A program made the translations under genes and the position numbers. A DNA stretch of 64,000 bases, from NCBI GenBank assembly GCA_016787225.1, contig JAEUUY010000019.1, positions 1 to 64,000 on the forward strand, read 5' to 3'. Shown here in pieces: positions 45,645 through 54,191 of this stretch (positions are counted from its first letter, which is position 1; every line of letters begins with the position of its first letter). The notes under the pieces were generated by a model. The model saw nothing but the letters and a program-made list of their open reading frames with translations. It had not been told where the DNA came from and searched no databases. This DNA comes from Chitinophagales bacterium (GTDB lineage Bacteria; Bacteroidota; Bacteroidia; Chitinophagales; JADJOU01).

Positions 45645-46840
45645 GTTTTACTTCTTATTTCTAGCAGACATTCACCTAAATATTCATACTCTTCCAACGA
45701 ATTGTATAACTGCGAAGAGACTCGCACATATTGCGGAGGAGCTTGTGGGAATAGAACGCAAGGCACTTCTATTTTGTATTGATCGTAAAGCAAATTTTTA
45801 ACTTCTGTATAATAGTTAAAAAATTTATCAGGAATTTTATCGTCCCATAAAGGAATATTGACGATAGACCCTAGCATTGATTCAGGCACAGGTAGAGCCA
45901 CTTCTAACTTTTGAGCTATTAATTTCGCACCTGCTATTGCCAAATTTCTATTCCTCTCTTTGATTTCTGACCAACCTCCTTGTACAAGATTTGGCATATA
46001 ATCCAATGCATCCTTTATACATAAATATGCACTATAATCCTTGGTGCCTTCCCAGATAAATTGATTAGACCAATGTGCTGCCTCGTCCGTGTTCCAGTCA
46101 TTGTAAAAACTATAAAATACAGGTTTATACTCTTTTTGATGTTTCGGGTTTACATAGACAAACGCAGAGCCTTTGGGTGAGCATATCCATTTATGGCAGT
46201 TGGCTACGAAATAGTCTGCATCCAATTCATCTAAATTAAAATCTACCATCCCGGGCGCATGCGCAGCATCGACGATGACTTTGACACCCTTGCTATGCAG
46301 GAGGTTAATGATTTTTTTAATCGGAAAAATAATAGCCGAGGCAGACGTGATATAGTCTATCAAAGCTAAGGAGGTCTTCGCACTTATATTGTTTTCAATT
46401 TGTTCTAAAATTTCATCTTCCGATTTCAGAGGAAAAGGAATTTGTACTTTAATAATTTCATTGCCTTTCGCTTCTCCAATTTTATGGAATGCATGAATAC
46501 AAGCACCATAGGCATGATTGGTGGTAAGCCATTGTCTGTTTGATTCTTTTTGATTGTGGAGAATATGATTGATACCTATGGTAGTATTGGGAACTAGATA
46601 TAAATTATGTTCGTCTGTGCCAACAAATTCAGCCAATGCTTTTTTATTTTCATGATAAATAGGATACCATTTTCTTACTGAGAATTCAACAGGCTCTGAT
46701 TCCAATTGATCAATACAATGTTTTTGTATATCTAAAATATATTTAGGAGTACCTCCAAAAGAGCCATGATTAAGGTGAACTATATTCGGATTTAACTGCC
46801 AGTGACTAAAAAGGGGAGAGGGTTTTGGAAGGCTAAGCAT
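45641..46840 (-). CDS. Class V aminotransferase, isopenicillin N epimerase-like
   Basis: This 399-aa PLP enzyme starts with HLNHGSFGGTP and has the catalytic Lys in ADYFVANCHKWICSPKGSAFVY and the PLP Asp/His in VKVIVDAAHAPGM. That combination is typical of the isopenicillin N epimerase/cysteine desulfurase-like group. The natural substrate is unknown. It lies 5 bp after the GT4 gene. Confidence 0.86.
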   Translation of the reverse strand: MLSLPKPSPLFSHWQLNPNIVHLNHGSFGGTPKYILDIQKHCIDQLESEPVEFSVRKWYPIYHENKKALAEFVGTDEHNLYLVPNTTIGINHILHNQKESNRQWLTTNHAYGACIHAFHKIGEAKGNEIIKVQIPFPLKSEDEILEQIENNISAKTSLALIDYITSASAIIFPIKKIINLLHSKGVKVIVDAAHAPGMVDFNLDELDADYFVANCHKWICSPKGSAFVYVNPKHQKEYKPVFYSFYNDWNTDEAAHWSNQFIWEGTKDYSAYLCIKDALDYMPNLVQGGWSEIKERNRNLAIAGAKLIAQKLEVALPVPESMLGSIVNIPLWDDKIPDKFFNYYTEVKNLLYDQYKIEVPCVLFPQAPPQYVRVSSQLYNSLEEYEYLGECLLEIRSKT

Positions 46841-46845
46841 GGATA

Positions 46846-47976
46846 TTATTTCGTTTCTGCGAGTTCTAAAATAGCTTTGGTCATCACATTCCAGCTATAC
46901 TTTTTCTTTTCCACTTTCAAGTTTTCTTTAAATTCTTTTTCTTTATTTTGATCGAAATAGGAATTTATTTTTTCTGCCACTGACTCAGCATTTGGTTCAG
47001 CTATCAATCCTACTTTTCCATTAGGTACCATACCCGTCAATCCGCCGACATTGGTTACTATCATTGGTATTTCGAAATGATATGCTAGAGGAGTGACGCC
47101 ACTTTGCGTTGCAGATTTATATGGTTGGATAACGACAGCACTCGCACAGAAATAATATTTTACTTCACTATCAGTTATAAAATTCGTTTTGAGTATTATC
47201 TTGTCTTGAATATTAAACTGCTCAATTAAGTCTAGGTAAGGATTGGAATCTTCATAAAATTCTCCAGCTATAATCAACTTCAGGTTGGGATTTGTAATTT
47301 TTGATAAAGCTTCTAATAATAAATCCAACCCTTTATATTTTCTAATAAATCCGAAGAAAAGCATATAATTATTATCTTTTTGAAGGTTTAACTTTTCGAT
47401 GGCTTCTTCTCTAGAAATTATTTCTCCGAAATTATCATAAAGCGGATGAGGTATAAATTTTTTCTTTTTTTCATGAGTGGCAAATAAATCTAAATCTGAT
47501 AAAACTTTCTCACTCATGGTGACAAAGGCATCTATTGGCTTGATAAAATATCGAGTGAATAAATTGTCACCAGGTCTCTTTTCATGAGGAATGATATTGT
47601 CCGCTATGCAGACTATTTTGGTGTGTTTATTTTTTTTCACCAGTCGAAGAATAGTGCCAAGACAAGGACCTATAAATGGCAACCAATAGCGCACAACAAT
47701 GATATCAGGCTTTTTATTTTTTAACTCTAATCCTATTTGTATCCAATTAAAAGGATTAATGGAGTTTATTTTTACAAGTATTTTTAGTTTTTCAGGTGGC
47801 GCTTCATCGCTATACTGCGAAGTGCCAGGAAATAGAAAACTAGGATATTGCAGACTGAAAGTGTATATACAGGCATTATGATTTTCCTCTGTAAATGCCT
47901 TGCATAATCGTTCATTATACGTAGCTAAGCCACCACGAAGGGGGAAGGCAGGACCAATAATAACTATCTTTTTCAA
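46846..47976 (-). CDS. GT4 family glycosyltransferase
   Basis: This 376-aa GT-B enzyme has the N-terminal glycine-rich loop IIGPAFPLRGGLATYNERL, and in the second domain NYMLFFGFIRKYKGLDLLLEAL, LIIAGEFYED and VQPYKSATQSGVTPLAYHFEIPMIVTNVGGL with the conserved E-x7-E-like region. It is likely involved in surface polysaccharide or glycolipid synthesis. It heads a two-gene operon with the class V aminotransferase. Confidence 0.9.
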   Translation of the reverse strand: MKKIVIIGPAFPLRGGLATYNERLCKAFTEENHNACIYTFSLQYPSFLFPGTSQYSDEAPPEKLKILVKINSINPFNWIQIGLELKNKKPDIIVVRYWLPFIGPCLGTILRLVKKNKHTKIVCIADNIIPHEKRPGDNLFTRYFIKPIDAFVTMSEKVLSDLDLFATHEKKKKFIPHPLYDNFGEIISREEAIEKLNLQKDNNYMLFFGFIRKYKGLDLLLEALSKITNPNLKLIIAGEFYEDSNPYLDLIEQFNIQDKIILKTNFITDSEVKYYFCASAVVIQPYKSATQSGVTPLAYHFEIPMIVTNVGGLTGMVPNGKVGLIAEPNAESVAEKINSYFDQNKEKEFKENLKVEKKKYSWNVMTKAILELAETK

Positions 47977-48015
47977 TGCTTCTTTTTAAAAAAGTCCAAA
48001 ATACTAGATTTTGAA

Positions 48016-48023
48016 TACATTTG
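48016..48023 (+). promoter_or_regulatory. -7 box of the DUF3078 gene
   Basis: TACATTTG followed by CGG matches TAnnTTTG, 23 bp before the ATG at 48047. Confidence 0.65.
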
Positions 48024-48046
48024 CGGCTTTAAAAATCTTATAAAAT

Positions 48047-49084
48047 ATGAAAAAACTAATTTTAAGTATTGGAATTTTGTTAGTTGCTTCACTCCATGCA
48101 CAAGAGAGTCCAGAAGTAATTAAAACAAAAATTGATGATTTAAACAAACAAAAAGCGGTATTAGAATCACAGATAGCTGATTTAAACAAACAACTTCCTG
48201 CTCCAGTTGTAAAGCCTTGGACTTACAAAGGAAATGCTTCTATAAATTTGGGTCAAAACTTACTTGGTTCTGATTGGACTGCATCCTATGGTGGTAATAG
48301 TACTTTGAATATAGGTGGGCAAGCCCATTTGGAAGCTAATTATAAGAATGGTCGTCATTCATGGAACAATAGTTTTGATGGAACGTTGGGATTTTTCAAA
48401 AATATAAATGTGGAAAATGGTGTAAATGATAATATCAATAAGAATGTAGACGTTTTACAACTATCAACAAAGTATTTATTTGATTTACAAAAAGCTAATT
48501 TAAAAGTAGGAGTTGGAGCTAATTTTCTTTCACAATTTATAAAGACCTACGATTTGGCAAATCCTAATTTCTTGCTTTCAGATTTTTTGGCGCCAGGTAT
48601 TTTAGATTTATCTCCAGGCATCGAATGGACTCCCCAACCATATTTAAAAGTATTTTTAGCACCTGCATCTGGTAGATTTACATTTGTGACTAATGACACT
48701 ATTATTTTAAGAACAGATGCCAAAGCTAATAGATTTGGAAACGAGGTAGACCAGCGTGTAAGAACGGAACTTGGAGCTCGATTAGACATAGTTTTTGAAA
48801 AAGAGCTAGTTAAAAATTTAAATATCCGCAGTCGAGCTCAGTTGTTTAATAATTTTTCTAGACCTCAAGCACAGATAGATGCGATTAATAGCAGCCGAGC
48901 GAATATCGATATCAATTGGCAGACAGATGTTTTCTATAAGCTAACAAAGCATATTGCATTAAACTTTGGATTTCAATTGTTGAGAGATGATGATGTGCGT
49001 ATTACAGACAAATCAACTGGCTCTAAAATAACACCTTGGAACTGGAGAAATAACATAGGCATAGGATTTGTAGCAGGCTTCTAA
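48047..49084 (+). CDS. DUF3078 outer-membrane protein
   Basis: This 345-aa protein has a signal peptide (MKKLILSIGILLVASLHAQ), a short coiled coil (about residues 25-50: TKIDDLNKQKAVLESQIADLNKQL) and then the DUF3078 beta-barrel-like domain (WTYKGNASINLGQNLLGSDWTASYGGNSTLNIGG). It ends in WRNNIGIGFVAGF, a typical outer-membrane last strand with terminal Phe. Function unknown. Confidence 0.85.
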   Translation: MKKLILSIGILLVASLHAQESPEVIKTKIDDLNKQKAVLESQIADLNKQLPAPVVKPWTYKGNASINLGQNLLGSDWTASYGGNSTLNIGGQAHLEANYKNGRHSWNNSFDGTLGFFKNINVENGVNDNINKNVDVLQLSTKYLFDLQKANLKVGVGANFLSQFIKTYDLANPNFLLSDFLAPGILDLSPGIEWTPQPYLKVFLAPASGRFTFVTNDTIILRTDAKANRFGNEVDQRVRTELGARLDIVFEKELVKNLNIRSRAQLFNNFSRPQAQIDAINSSRANIDINWQTDVFYKLTKHIALNFGFQLLRDDDVRITDKSTGSKITPWNWRNNIGIGFVAGF

Positions 49085-49137
49085 CGATAGTTTAGGATAA
49101 TACAGATTTTCTTTACATTATTTTGTACTAATTTAGT

Positions 49138-49165
49138 GCTCAGGTTAATGTCCTGAGCATTTTTT
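49138..49165 (+). terminator. Terminator directly against the next start codon
   Basis: GCTCAGG (49138-49144) and CCTGAGC (49152-49158) form a 7-bp stem followed by A and six T. The T-run ends at the base before the ATG of the next gene (49166). It ends the DUF3078 transcript and could also attenuate the next gene. Confidence 0.75.
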
Positions 49166-49909
49166 ATGATACGCAATCTTCTTTTATTTTTAAGTTTATT
49201 TTTTGTTGAGATTGTTTATGCACAAGTACTTACAATCAAGGGACAAGTGATTAATAAACAAACCAATAATTATTTGGTAGGATGTTCGGTTTTTAACGTG
49301 TCTAAGCAAATTGGTACCGTAACAAACGAGGAAGGTAGATTTAATATTTCTGTAGAGAAAGGTGATTTGATTCAATTTACCTATGTGGGTATGGGGGTAA
49401 TAGAACAATATGTCATAGAAGATTCAGAATGGACTATTGAGATGACTTACCAGAGTCGTAAAATTAAAGCGGTCACCATCAAGGCAGAAGTTGCGGCAAA
49501 AAAATCTGTATTGTATAATCCGAAATTTGAAGAAAAGAAACAAACTTTTCGAGAGCCTATCCGACGAACTCCTGAAGAATATTTAAAGCAAAGTTCTCCT
49601 TTAACTTCTCCGATTTCTTTTTTTTATTATTCTAATAAGCGAGTTCAACGAAGATTAAATGCTATATTGGATATAGAAAAACTAGACGCCAGTAATCTCA
49701 AATATTCACTTGATTTTATATCCTTAGTGACCAAGGTAGATGATATTGATGAGCTGAAAGACATTAAAGCGCATTGCTATTTCCCGCATGACGAGGTTCT
49801 TAACTCTAGTTATTATGAATTAGGATTGAAACTTCAAGATTGTTATATAGAATATCTCGAAGAGAGAAAACAACGGCAGTCTACAGACTCTATCCCTAGG
49901 GATAACTAA
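49166..49909 (+). CDS. Secreted CarboxypepD_reg-like protein
   Basis: This 247-aa protein has a signal peptide (LLLFLSLFFVEIVYAQ) and a carboxypeptidase-regulatory-like beta sandwich (TIKGQVINKQTNNYLVGCSVFNVSKQIGTVTNEEGRFNISVEKGDLIQFTYVGM, about residues 22-75). A charged C-terminal domain follows, without a barrel. Such proteins occur widely in the Bacteroidota periplasm. It begins immediately after the terminator hairpin of the gene before it. Confidence 0.75.
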   Translation: MIRNLLLFLSLFFVEIVYAQVLTIKGQVINKQTNNYLVGCSVFNVSKQIGTVTNEEGRFNISVEKGDLIQFTYVGMGVIEQYVIEDSEWTIEMTYQSRKIKAVTIKAEVAAKKSVLYNPKFEEKKQTFREPIRRTPEEYLKQSSPLTSPISFFYYSNKRVQRRLNAILDIEKLDASNLKYSLDFISLVTKVDDIDELKDIKAHCYFPHDEVLNSSYYELGLKLQDCYIEYLEERKQRQSTDSIPRDN

Positions 49910-49930
49910 TGCCAAGTGCTAACAAATAAT

Positions 49931-49962
49931 AAAGGTCTTATGAAAACATAAGACCTCTTTGA
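49931..49962. terminator. Bidirectional terminator
   Basis: AGGTCTTATG (49933-49942) pairs perfectly with CATAAGACCT (49947-49956), loop AAAA. It lies between convergent genes and has short T-rich flanks on both sides. Confidence 0.8.
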
Positions 49963-49982
49963 ATTTTCGTTAAGAATTGATA

Positions 49983-50849
49983 TCAATTTGTATTATCTAC
50001 AATAGTCAAATTCCCTACATAAAAATAGTTGACTTTGCTTTCATTCGAGCCAGAAGTACTTGCACAGAGATAGAAAGCATTTCTAAAGGTAGGATCAAAA
50101 CCATTACTCATATCAATTTTTTTCTCTCCATTGACGTACATTTGAATCCTTTTTCCATTCACAATAAAACAAACCTTCAATATTTCATCTGTAGGCATAT
50201 CGCAAGGTACAGATTCAAAACCAGCAGTCGTATTAACCCCTTGACGACCATATTTCAATCCTTCACCATGACCTGTATTGGAGGTATGAAATGAAAACTC
50301 AATACCTTCTCTATTTGCTGGCGCTAATAAATAATCCACTACTCTTGGTTTAGGTCCAAAGCCCATGCTTGACATACGCTGTGGAGCGTCGCTAGGCATT
50401 ATGAGATCAAAGGTAATACTAAAATTTTCTGGAAGTTTTTTGATTTTAGGATTTATGACAGATCGTGGTGTTACTTTTAGAAACTTTCCCATACCTTTCA
50501 GCTTCTTTATCTCGCCACCTGAAGTTGAAACCCAGTTTTGTGGAAAATCTCCAGGATTTGTATTTTCGAAATTATCCGAGAAAATCATATTCCCATTAGC
50601 ATTGCAGTTACCATTTCCACTCGGAGAATCTTCTTCTTCTAGTCCTGATTTTTTGGTCGTGCCATTCGTGTTAGATGAGCTATTGCTCGATGATGAGTTT
50701 TTCGATTTACCATTCAATACTCTATCAGCTGATTTGTCTATACTTTCTTCGACTTTTTTATTGAGCTTGTCTTCAAGCCGTTTAAAAATTTGACTATGGA
50801 TTTGTGAGCTGCTAATACTAAGAATGAGAAAAATTATTACTTTGTTCAT
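49983..50849 (-). CDS. Secreted protein with a lectin/glucanase-like domain
   Basis: This 288-aa protein has a signal peptide and a charged helix with a Ser/Asn-rich linker (SSSSNSSSNTNG). Then comes a beta-sandwich domain (about residues 88-285), read from NMIFSDNFENTNPGDFPQNW, KLPENFSITFDLIMP, and KVCFIVNGKRIQMYVNGEKKID, a pattern seen in concanavalin-A-like domains that bind or cut polysaccharide. No clear catalytic Glu pair is visible. It is the last gene of the four-gene surface operon. Confidence 0.7.
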   Translation of the reverse strand: MNKVIIFLILSISSSQIHSQIFKRLEDKLNKKVEESIDKSADRVLNGKSKNSSSSNSSSNTNGTTKKSGLEEEDSPSGNGNCNANGNMIFSDNFENTNPGDFPQNWVSTSGGEIKKLKGMGKFLKVTPRSVINPKIKKLPENFSITFDLIMPSDAPQRMSSMGFGPKPRVVDYLLAPANREGIEFSFHTSNTGHGEGLKYGRQGVNTTAGFESVPCDMPTDEILKVCFIVNGKRIQMYVNGEKKIDMSNGFDPTFRNAFYLCASTSGSNESKVNYFYVGNLTIVDNTN

Positions 50850-50855
50850 GATGAA

Positions 50856-51338
50856 TTATTTTATGAGTTTAAAAGATTGGGTTTGAATTTGAGTGTTCTC
50901 AAATTGAAGCAAGTATAGTCCAGATGGTACTTCGTCAAGCAGGAGCTGATAAATGTCATTTGTGTATTTTAGTTGAGTGATCGTCACTTTCTGACCTGCT
51001 ATATTGAATAGCCTTATACTTTCTGGTATTATTTCCGTTTTGCTATGAATAAAAATTTGGGTAATGAAAGGATTGGGATAAACCTCAATATTGTTTGTCG
51101 GCCTATAATTTTGAATTTGCGATACCGATTTAGGTAGTTTCTGTTGAAAACCTAAAAAGACTTTAACTCCCGGTGTTTCTGCATAGGTAGAAAAGGGCTG
51201 CCCAAAACTTGAGTTTATACTAATACTGCCAGCTGTGGCATTATACCCTCCACTATTAAGGGATGCACGCTGCACGGATTGACTTTGACATATTTGAAAT
51301 ATCAGGATGAATGCGATTATTGGAATTGAATTTTTCAT
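50856..51338 (-). CDS. Small T9SS-tailed secreted protein
   Basis: This 160-aa protein has a signal peptide, a short Gly/Ser-rich segment (LNSGGYNATAGSISINSSFGQPFST) typical of a conserved Bacteroidota module, and a type A T9SS sorting domain (IEVYPNPFITQIFI, IRLFNIAGQKV, VPSGLYLLQFENTQ, QSFKLIK). It lies 6 bp before the lectin-like gene and 26 bp after the first fibre-like gene. It is probably anchored on the surface by T9SS. Confidence 0.8.
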   Translation of the reverse strand: MKNSIPIIAFILIFQICQSQSVQRASLNSGGYNATAGSISINSSFGQPFSTYAETPGVKVFLGFQQKLPKSVSQIQNYRPTNNIEVYPNPFITQIFIHSKTEIIPESIRLFNIAGQKVTITQLKYTNDIYQLLLDEVPSGLYLLQFENTQIQTQSFKLIK

Positions 51339-51364
51339 GGGATTACTTTTTATTATTACAAAAA

Positions 51365-52669
51365 TTATTGACGAATAACCATGACATTGAAACTAGTGCC
51401 TATCGGGAAATTACTCGCTGTAGTATTGATAATGTACCAAATAGCATTGCTAGGAACATCAGGGTCGACTCCGTATGCAACTCTTCCGCTTGGCATAGAT
51501 AAAGTTGTCGATGTATTTAATCCTGTATTAGGAGTGATAAGAATAATATCGCTAGGTTTGGGATTACTATATGCCAGTGTAATTGAAGCTACTGCACTGG
51601 TAGTAGCAGGAGTTGTAAAGGCGCAACGAGAATTCGCACTACCATGCACTTTAAATTGCCCAGACATAGAAATAGCAGGGCTATCAGCTGAATGAGCTTT
51701 CACTATGAGTCCTTTGGTTCCCGATATATCTGCACCTGTAGTATTGATGCCGATGTTCTGTACCAGAAGACCTCGAGATTGATCACCATAGTTAATTATT
51801 TGCATTCCTAGTGAAGAATCTCCATTATTAGCTACAACTATACCAGCGTTGCTATTAGCCCCTGTAGTTATATTGCACCCTGTCCCATTAGATATTACAT
51901 TAAGACCTATTCCTTTGTTTGCCTGCGCTCTCACTGCAGTGCCACTTTCACTCGATCCAAAAAGTCCGATTCCATTTGCTCTATTTTTTCCCACGATGGT
52001 AGCACGATCACTTCCTCCAAATGTGCTTGCGTGGATTAAGCTCGCAAACCCTTCAATTTGTGCAGTGAGATTAAGGTCTTTATTTACAACTAGATAGTCA
52101 TTTGTACTCGGATTAGCAGGGTTTCCTTCTCGAATACCTTTAATGGCTGGGTGAAATACTGAATAATCGCCAGTAGAAGCAGTCGTGATTAGTGGAGATT
52201 TTGTAGCCATCCATTTTGATCCATCATGCGATAACATGTCAAATCCTGTTCCTGTAATGCCGATATTTTTGGCATTGTCTGCATACTTAGCATGCGGCGT
52301 CGATAAGATTCGTGTTGTTCCCATATCGACATAGGCCCCTGTTAGGTCCACTTCTGTTTTGAGAAATTTTACAAATGACCAATTGACTAAGGAATAATCT
52401 CCTACTTTATCCGTACCATTGCCTATCTCTAGATTGAGAATTCCATTGGCGTTATTCATTACTTTAGTGTGGACTTCTTGATAAACCTGTGGTCCAGCTG
52501 CAGTATTATCAAGGATACTAACCCTTACTTTCACAGTACTGCCTGAGGCAGGAGGATTATTTGATCCATCCACGACAGCTATTTGATACGAGAAGAAGTC
52601 TGTGGCAGTTTGTGCCTGATGTTGCCATACTATGAAAAGTAATAGCATTGTTGAAATTAATTTTTTCAT
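51365..52669 (-). CDS. Secreted fibre-like protein, paralogue 1
   Basis: This 434-aa protein has a signal peptide (LISTMLLLFIVWQHQAQ) and an N-terminal domain of about 110 aa (FSYQIAVVDGSNNPPASGSTVKVRVSILD ... LNLEIGNGT ... MGTTRILSTPHAKYA). That domain recurs in Bacteroidota tail-fibre-like proteins. A Gly/Asn/Ser-rich repetitive middle follows, then a C-terminal cap ending in FNVMVIRQ. The next gene upstream shares the N-terminal domain and the cap. It has no T9SS tail. The product is likely an extracellular fibre or adhesin; this is inference. Confidence 0.7.
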   Translation of the reverse strand: MKKLISTMLLLFIVWQHQAQTATDFFSYQIAVVDGSNNPPASGSTVKVRVSILDNTAAGPQVYQEVHTKVMNNANGILNLEIGNGTDKVGDYSLVNWSFVKFLKTEVDLTGAYVDMGTTRILSTPHAKYADNAKNIGITGTGFDMLSHDGSKWMATKSPLITTASTGDYSVFHPAIKGIREGNPANPSTNDYLVVNKDLNLTAQIEGFASLIHASTFGGSDRATIVGKNRANGIGLFGSSESGTAVRAQANKGIGLNVISNGTGCNITTGANSNAGIVVANNGDSSLGMQIINYGDQSRGLLVQNIGINTTGADISGTKGLIVKAHSADSPAISMSGQFKVHGSANSRCAFTTPATTSAVASITLAYSNPKPSDIILITPNTGLNTSTTLSMPSGRVAYGVDPDVPSNAIWYIINTTASNFPIGTSFNVMVIRQ

Positions 52670-52698
52670 GATGGGTTATTTTAAAGTTTGAAAATTGA

Positions 52699-54114
52699 TT
52701 ATTGACGAATTATGAGTACATTTAATCGAGTACCAGCATTAAATAAAGCATTTCCTTCTACAGTCCACCAATTGTTACCAGTGTCCCATGTCAGTCTGTG
52801 AGATGGAATAGAAGCTCCATTAGACACTACATTGTATATGACAATATCGCTTTGTTTTTGATTAGGATAGGTTAGTGGAATAAATGCATTGGCTGTAGAA
52901 ATAGCAATTGTTTGAAAAGCCGTTCTTCGCTCAGGGCTTGATGCTGCCACTTTTATAAATCCATCTATTTCTATAGCAGTAGTATCATTGGTTGTCATAT
53001 CTCCAATAGAAGTACCTGCAACTGCTCTTATACCTGCTTGTTTGCCAAAAAATGCTCCCCCATAGAATCCTCCACCATAGCCTAGTACGCCTGTGACACC
53101 ATGACCATATACTCCATAACCTAATGAGGCTTGACCTTCTAATCCATGTGAGTTATTGGCATTGGATACTCCTTTGATAGCTACCCCATGGCTGCTAGTT
53201 CCCATGATACCAATGCCTCCAGCGGCAAGAGCTTCGCCATATACCCCAACACCTGCACCACCCGCTTCACCATAAACCCCATATCCTGTGCTGGCTACTT
53301 TGCCATAGACTCCACGACCAAGTGCTCCTAAAGCTTCGCCTCTTACGCCAGATCCGGTACTTTCATGAATACCATGAATAGCATACCCAAAACCGTTTGT
53401 TGCTTTATTTCTAGCATAGATTGCTGCTTTGTGTTGTGTTGGGTTCTCTTTCATCAATGATGCTGCTATGCCATTGTTTTCAAATTGAGATCCAGCCCAA
53501 TGTATTTCCAAAGCACCTTGCGCATCGCCATCAAAAGAATCTCCTATGGAAGCACTCGATCCGTTGGGATGTCTTAGGCTAAGATTATACTCGCCAGCAT
53601 ATCTTTTCCAATATCCTTCAGGAAGTGCTACAGCGTTTCCATCACTAATTTTTATCGTATCCAAATTCCAACCAGAGTACTGATATGGGACATAGGATAA
53701 TGTTTGCTTCTCTATTACTTTTTTAGCTGTATTCGCGAATGGTACTCCTAATATTTGAGTTGCCCCCATGTCTATATAATTCGATCCTCCTGTGATATCG
53801 ACTTCAGTTTTTATAAACCGAGGAGTTGTCCAGACAATGTTGGAAATATTTCCTTCTTTGGATGAGCCATTACCTATTTGTAGATTCACAATTCCAGAAT
53901 TATTATTGAGTGCCTGTGTATGAAGCTCTCTATAAAGTTGTGCTCCTGCTGCAGATCCATCGAGTATGGAAATTCGGATAGAAATATTGCTACCCTGTGC
54001 AGGAGGATTTCCATCGGCACCTCTTATTGCCATTTGGTAAGAAAATACATCTGCTTGCGCTAAAACGCGGAGCTGAAATAAGAGAATTACGAGAAATAAT
54101 TTGACGCGTACCAT
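52699..54114 (-). CDS. Secreted fibre-like protein, paralogue 2 (first gene of operon)
   Basis: This 471-aa protein has a signal peptide, the same N-terminal domain as its neighbour (FSYQMAIRGADGNPPAQGSNISIRISILD), and a middle full of GVYG/GIMG/GVAIKG-type repeats (for example GRGVYGKVASTGYGVYGEA). These look like a beta-roll or triple beta-helix. The shared C-terminal cap ends in NVLIIRQ. It is the first gene of the operon that continues to 49983. Its promoter carries the CTACAT-N4-ATGTAG palindrome. Confidence 0.72.
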   Translation of the reverse strand: MVRVKLFLVILLFQLRVLAQADVFSYQMAIRGADGNPPAQGSNISIRISILDGSAAGAQLYRELHTQALNNNSGIVNLQIGNGSSKEGNISNIVWTTPRFIKTEVDITGGSNYIDMGATQILGVPFANTAKKVIEKQTLSYVPYQYSGWNLDTIKISDGNAVALPEGYWKRYAGEYNLSLRHPNGSSASIGDSFDGDAQGALEIHWAGSQFENNGIAASLMKENPTQHKAAIYARNKATNGFGYAIHGIHESTGSGVRGEALGALGRGVYGKVASTGYGVYGEAGGAGVGVYGEALAAGGIGIMGTSSHGVAIKGVSNANNSHGLEGQASLGYGVYGHGVTGVLGYGGGFYGGAFFGKQAGIRAVAGTSIGDMTTNDTTAIEIDGFIKVAASSPERRTAFQTIAISTANAFIPLTYPNQKQSDIVIYNVVSNGASIPSHRLTWDTGNNWWTVEGNALFNAGTRLNVLIIRQ

Positions 54115-54131
54115 AGGTTATAAATTTTAGT

Positions 54132-54179
54132 GCAAAGTTCTAAAACCTATGGTAGAAGCACAACTACATATAGATGTAG
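54132..54179 (-). promoter_or_regulatory. Promoter and palindromic operator of the surface-protein operon
   Basis: On the minus strand the palindrome CTACAT-N4-ATGTAG (54164-54179) lies 27 bp upstream of a TTTGC core (54132-54136, 8-mer GAACTTTG, one mismatch to TAnnTTTG); the ATG is 17 bp further on. A TTG at 54161-54163 would be the -33 box, abutting the palindrome. The position is that of an activator next to RNA polymerase. The same palindrome at the same 27-bp distance occurs before the response regulator gene. Confidence 0.6.
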
Positions 54180-54191
54180 GCTTATGGAATC

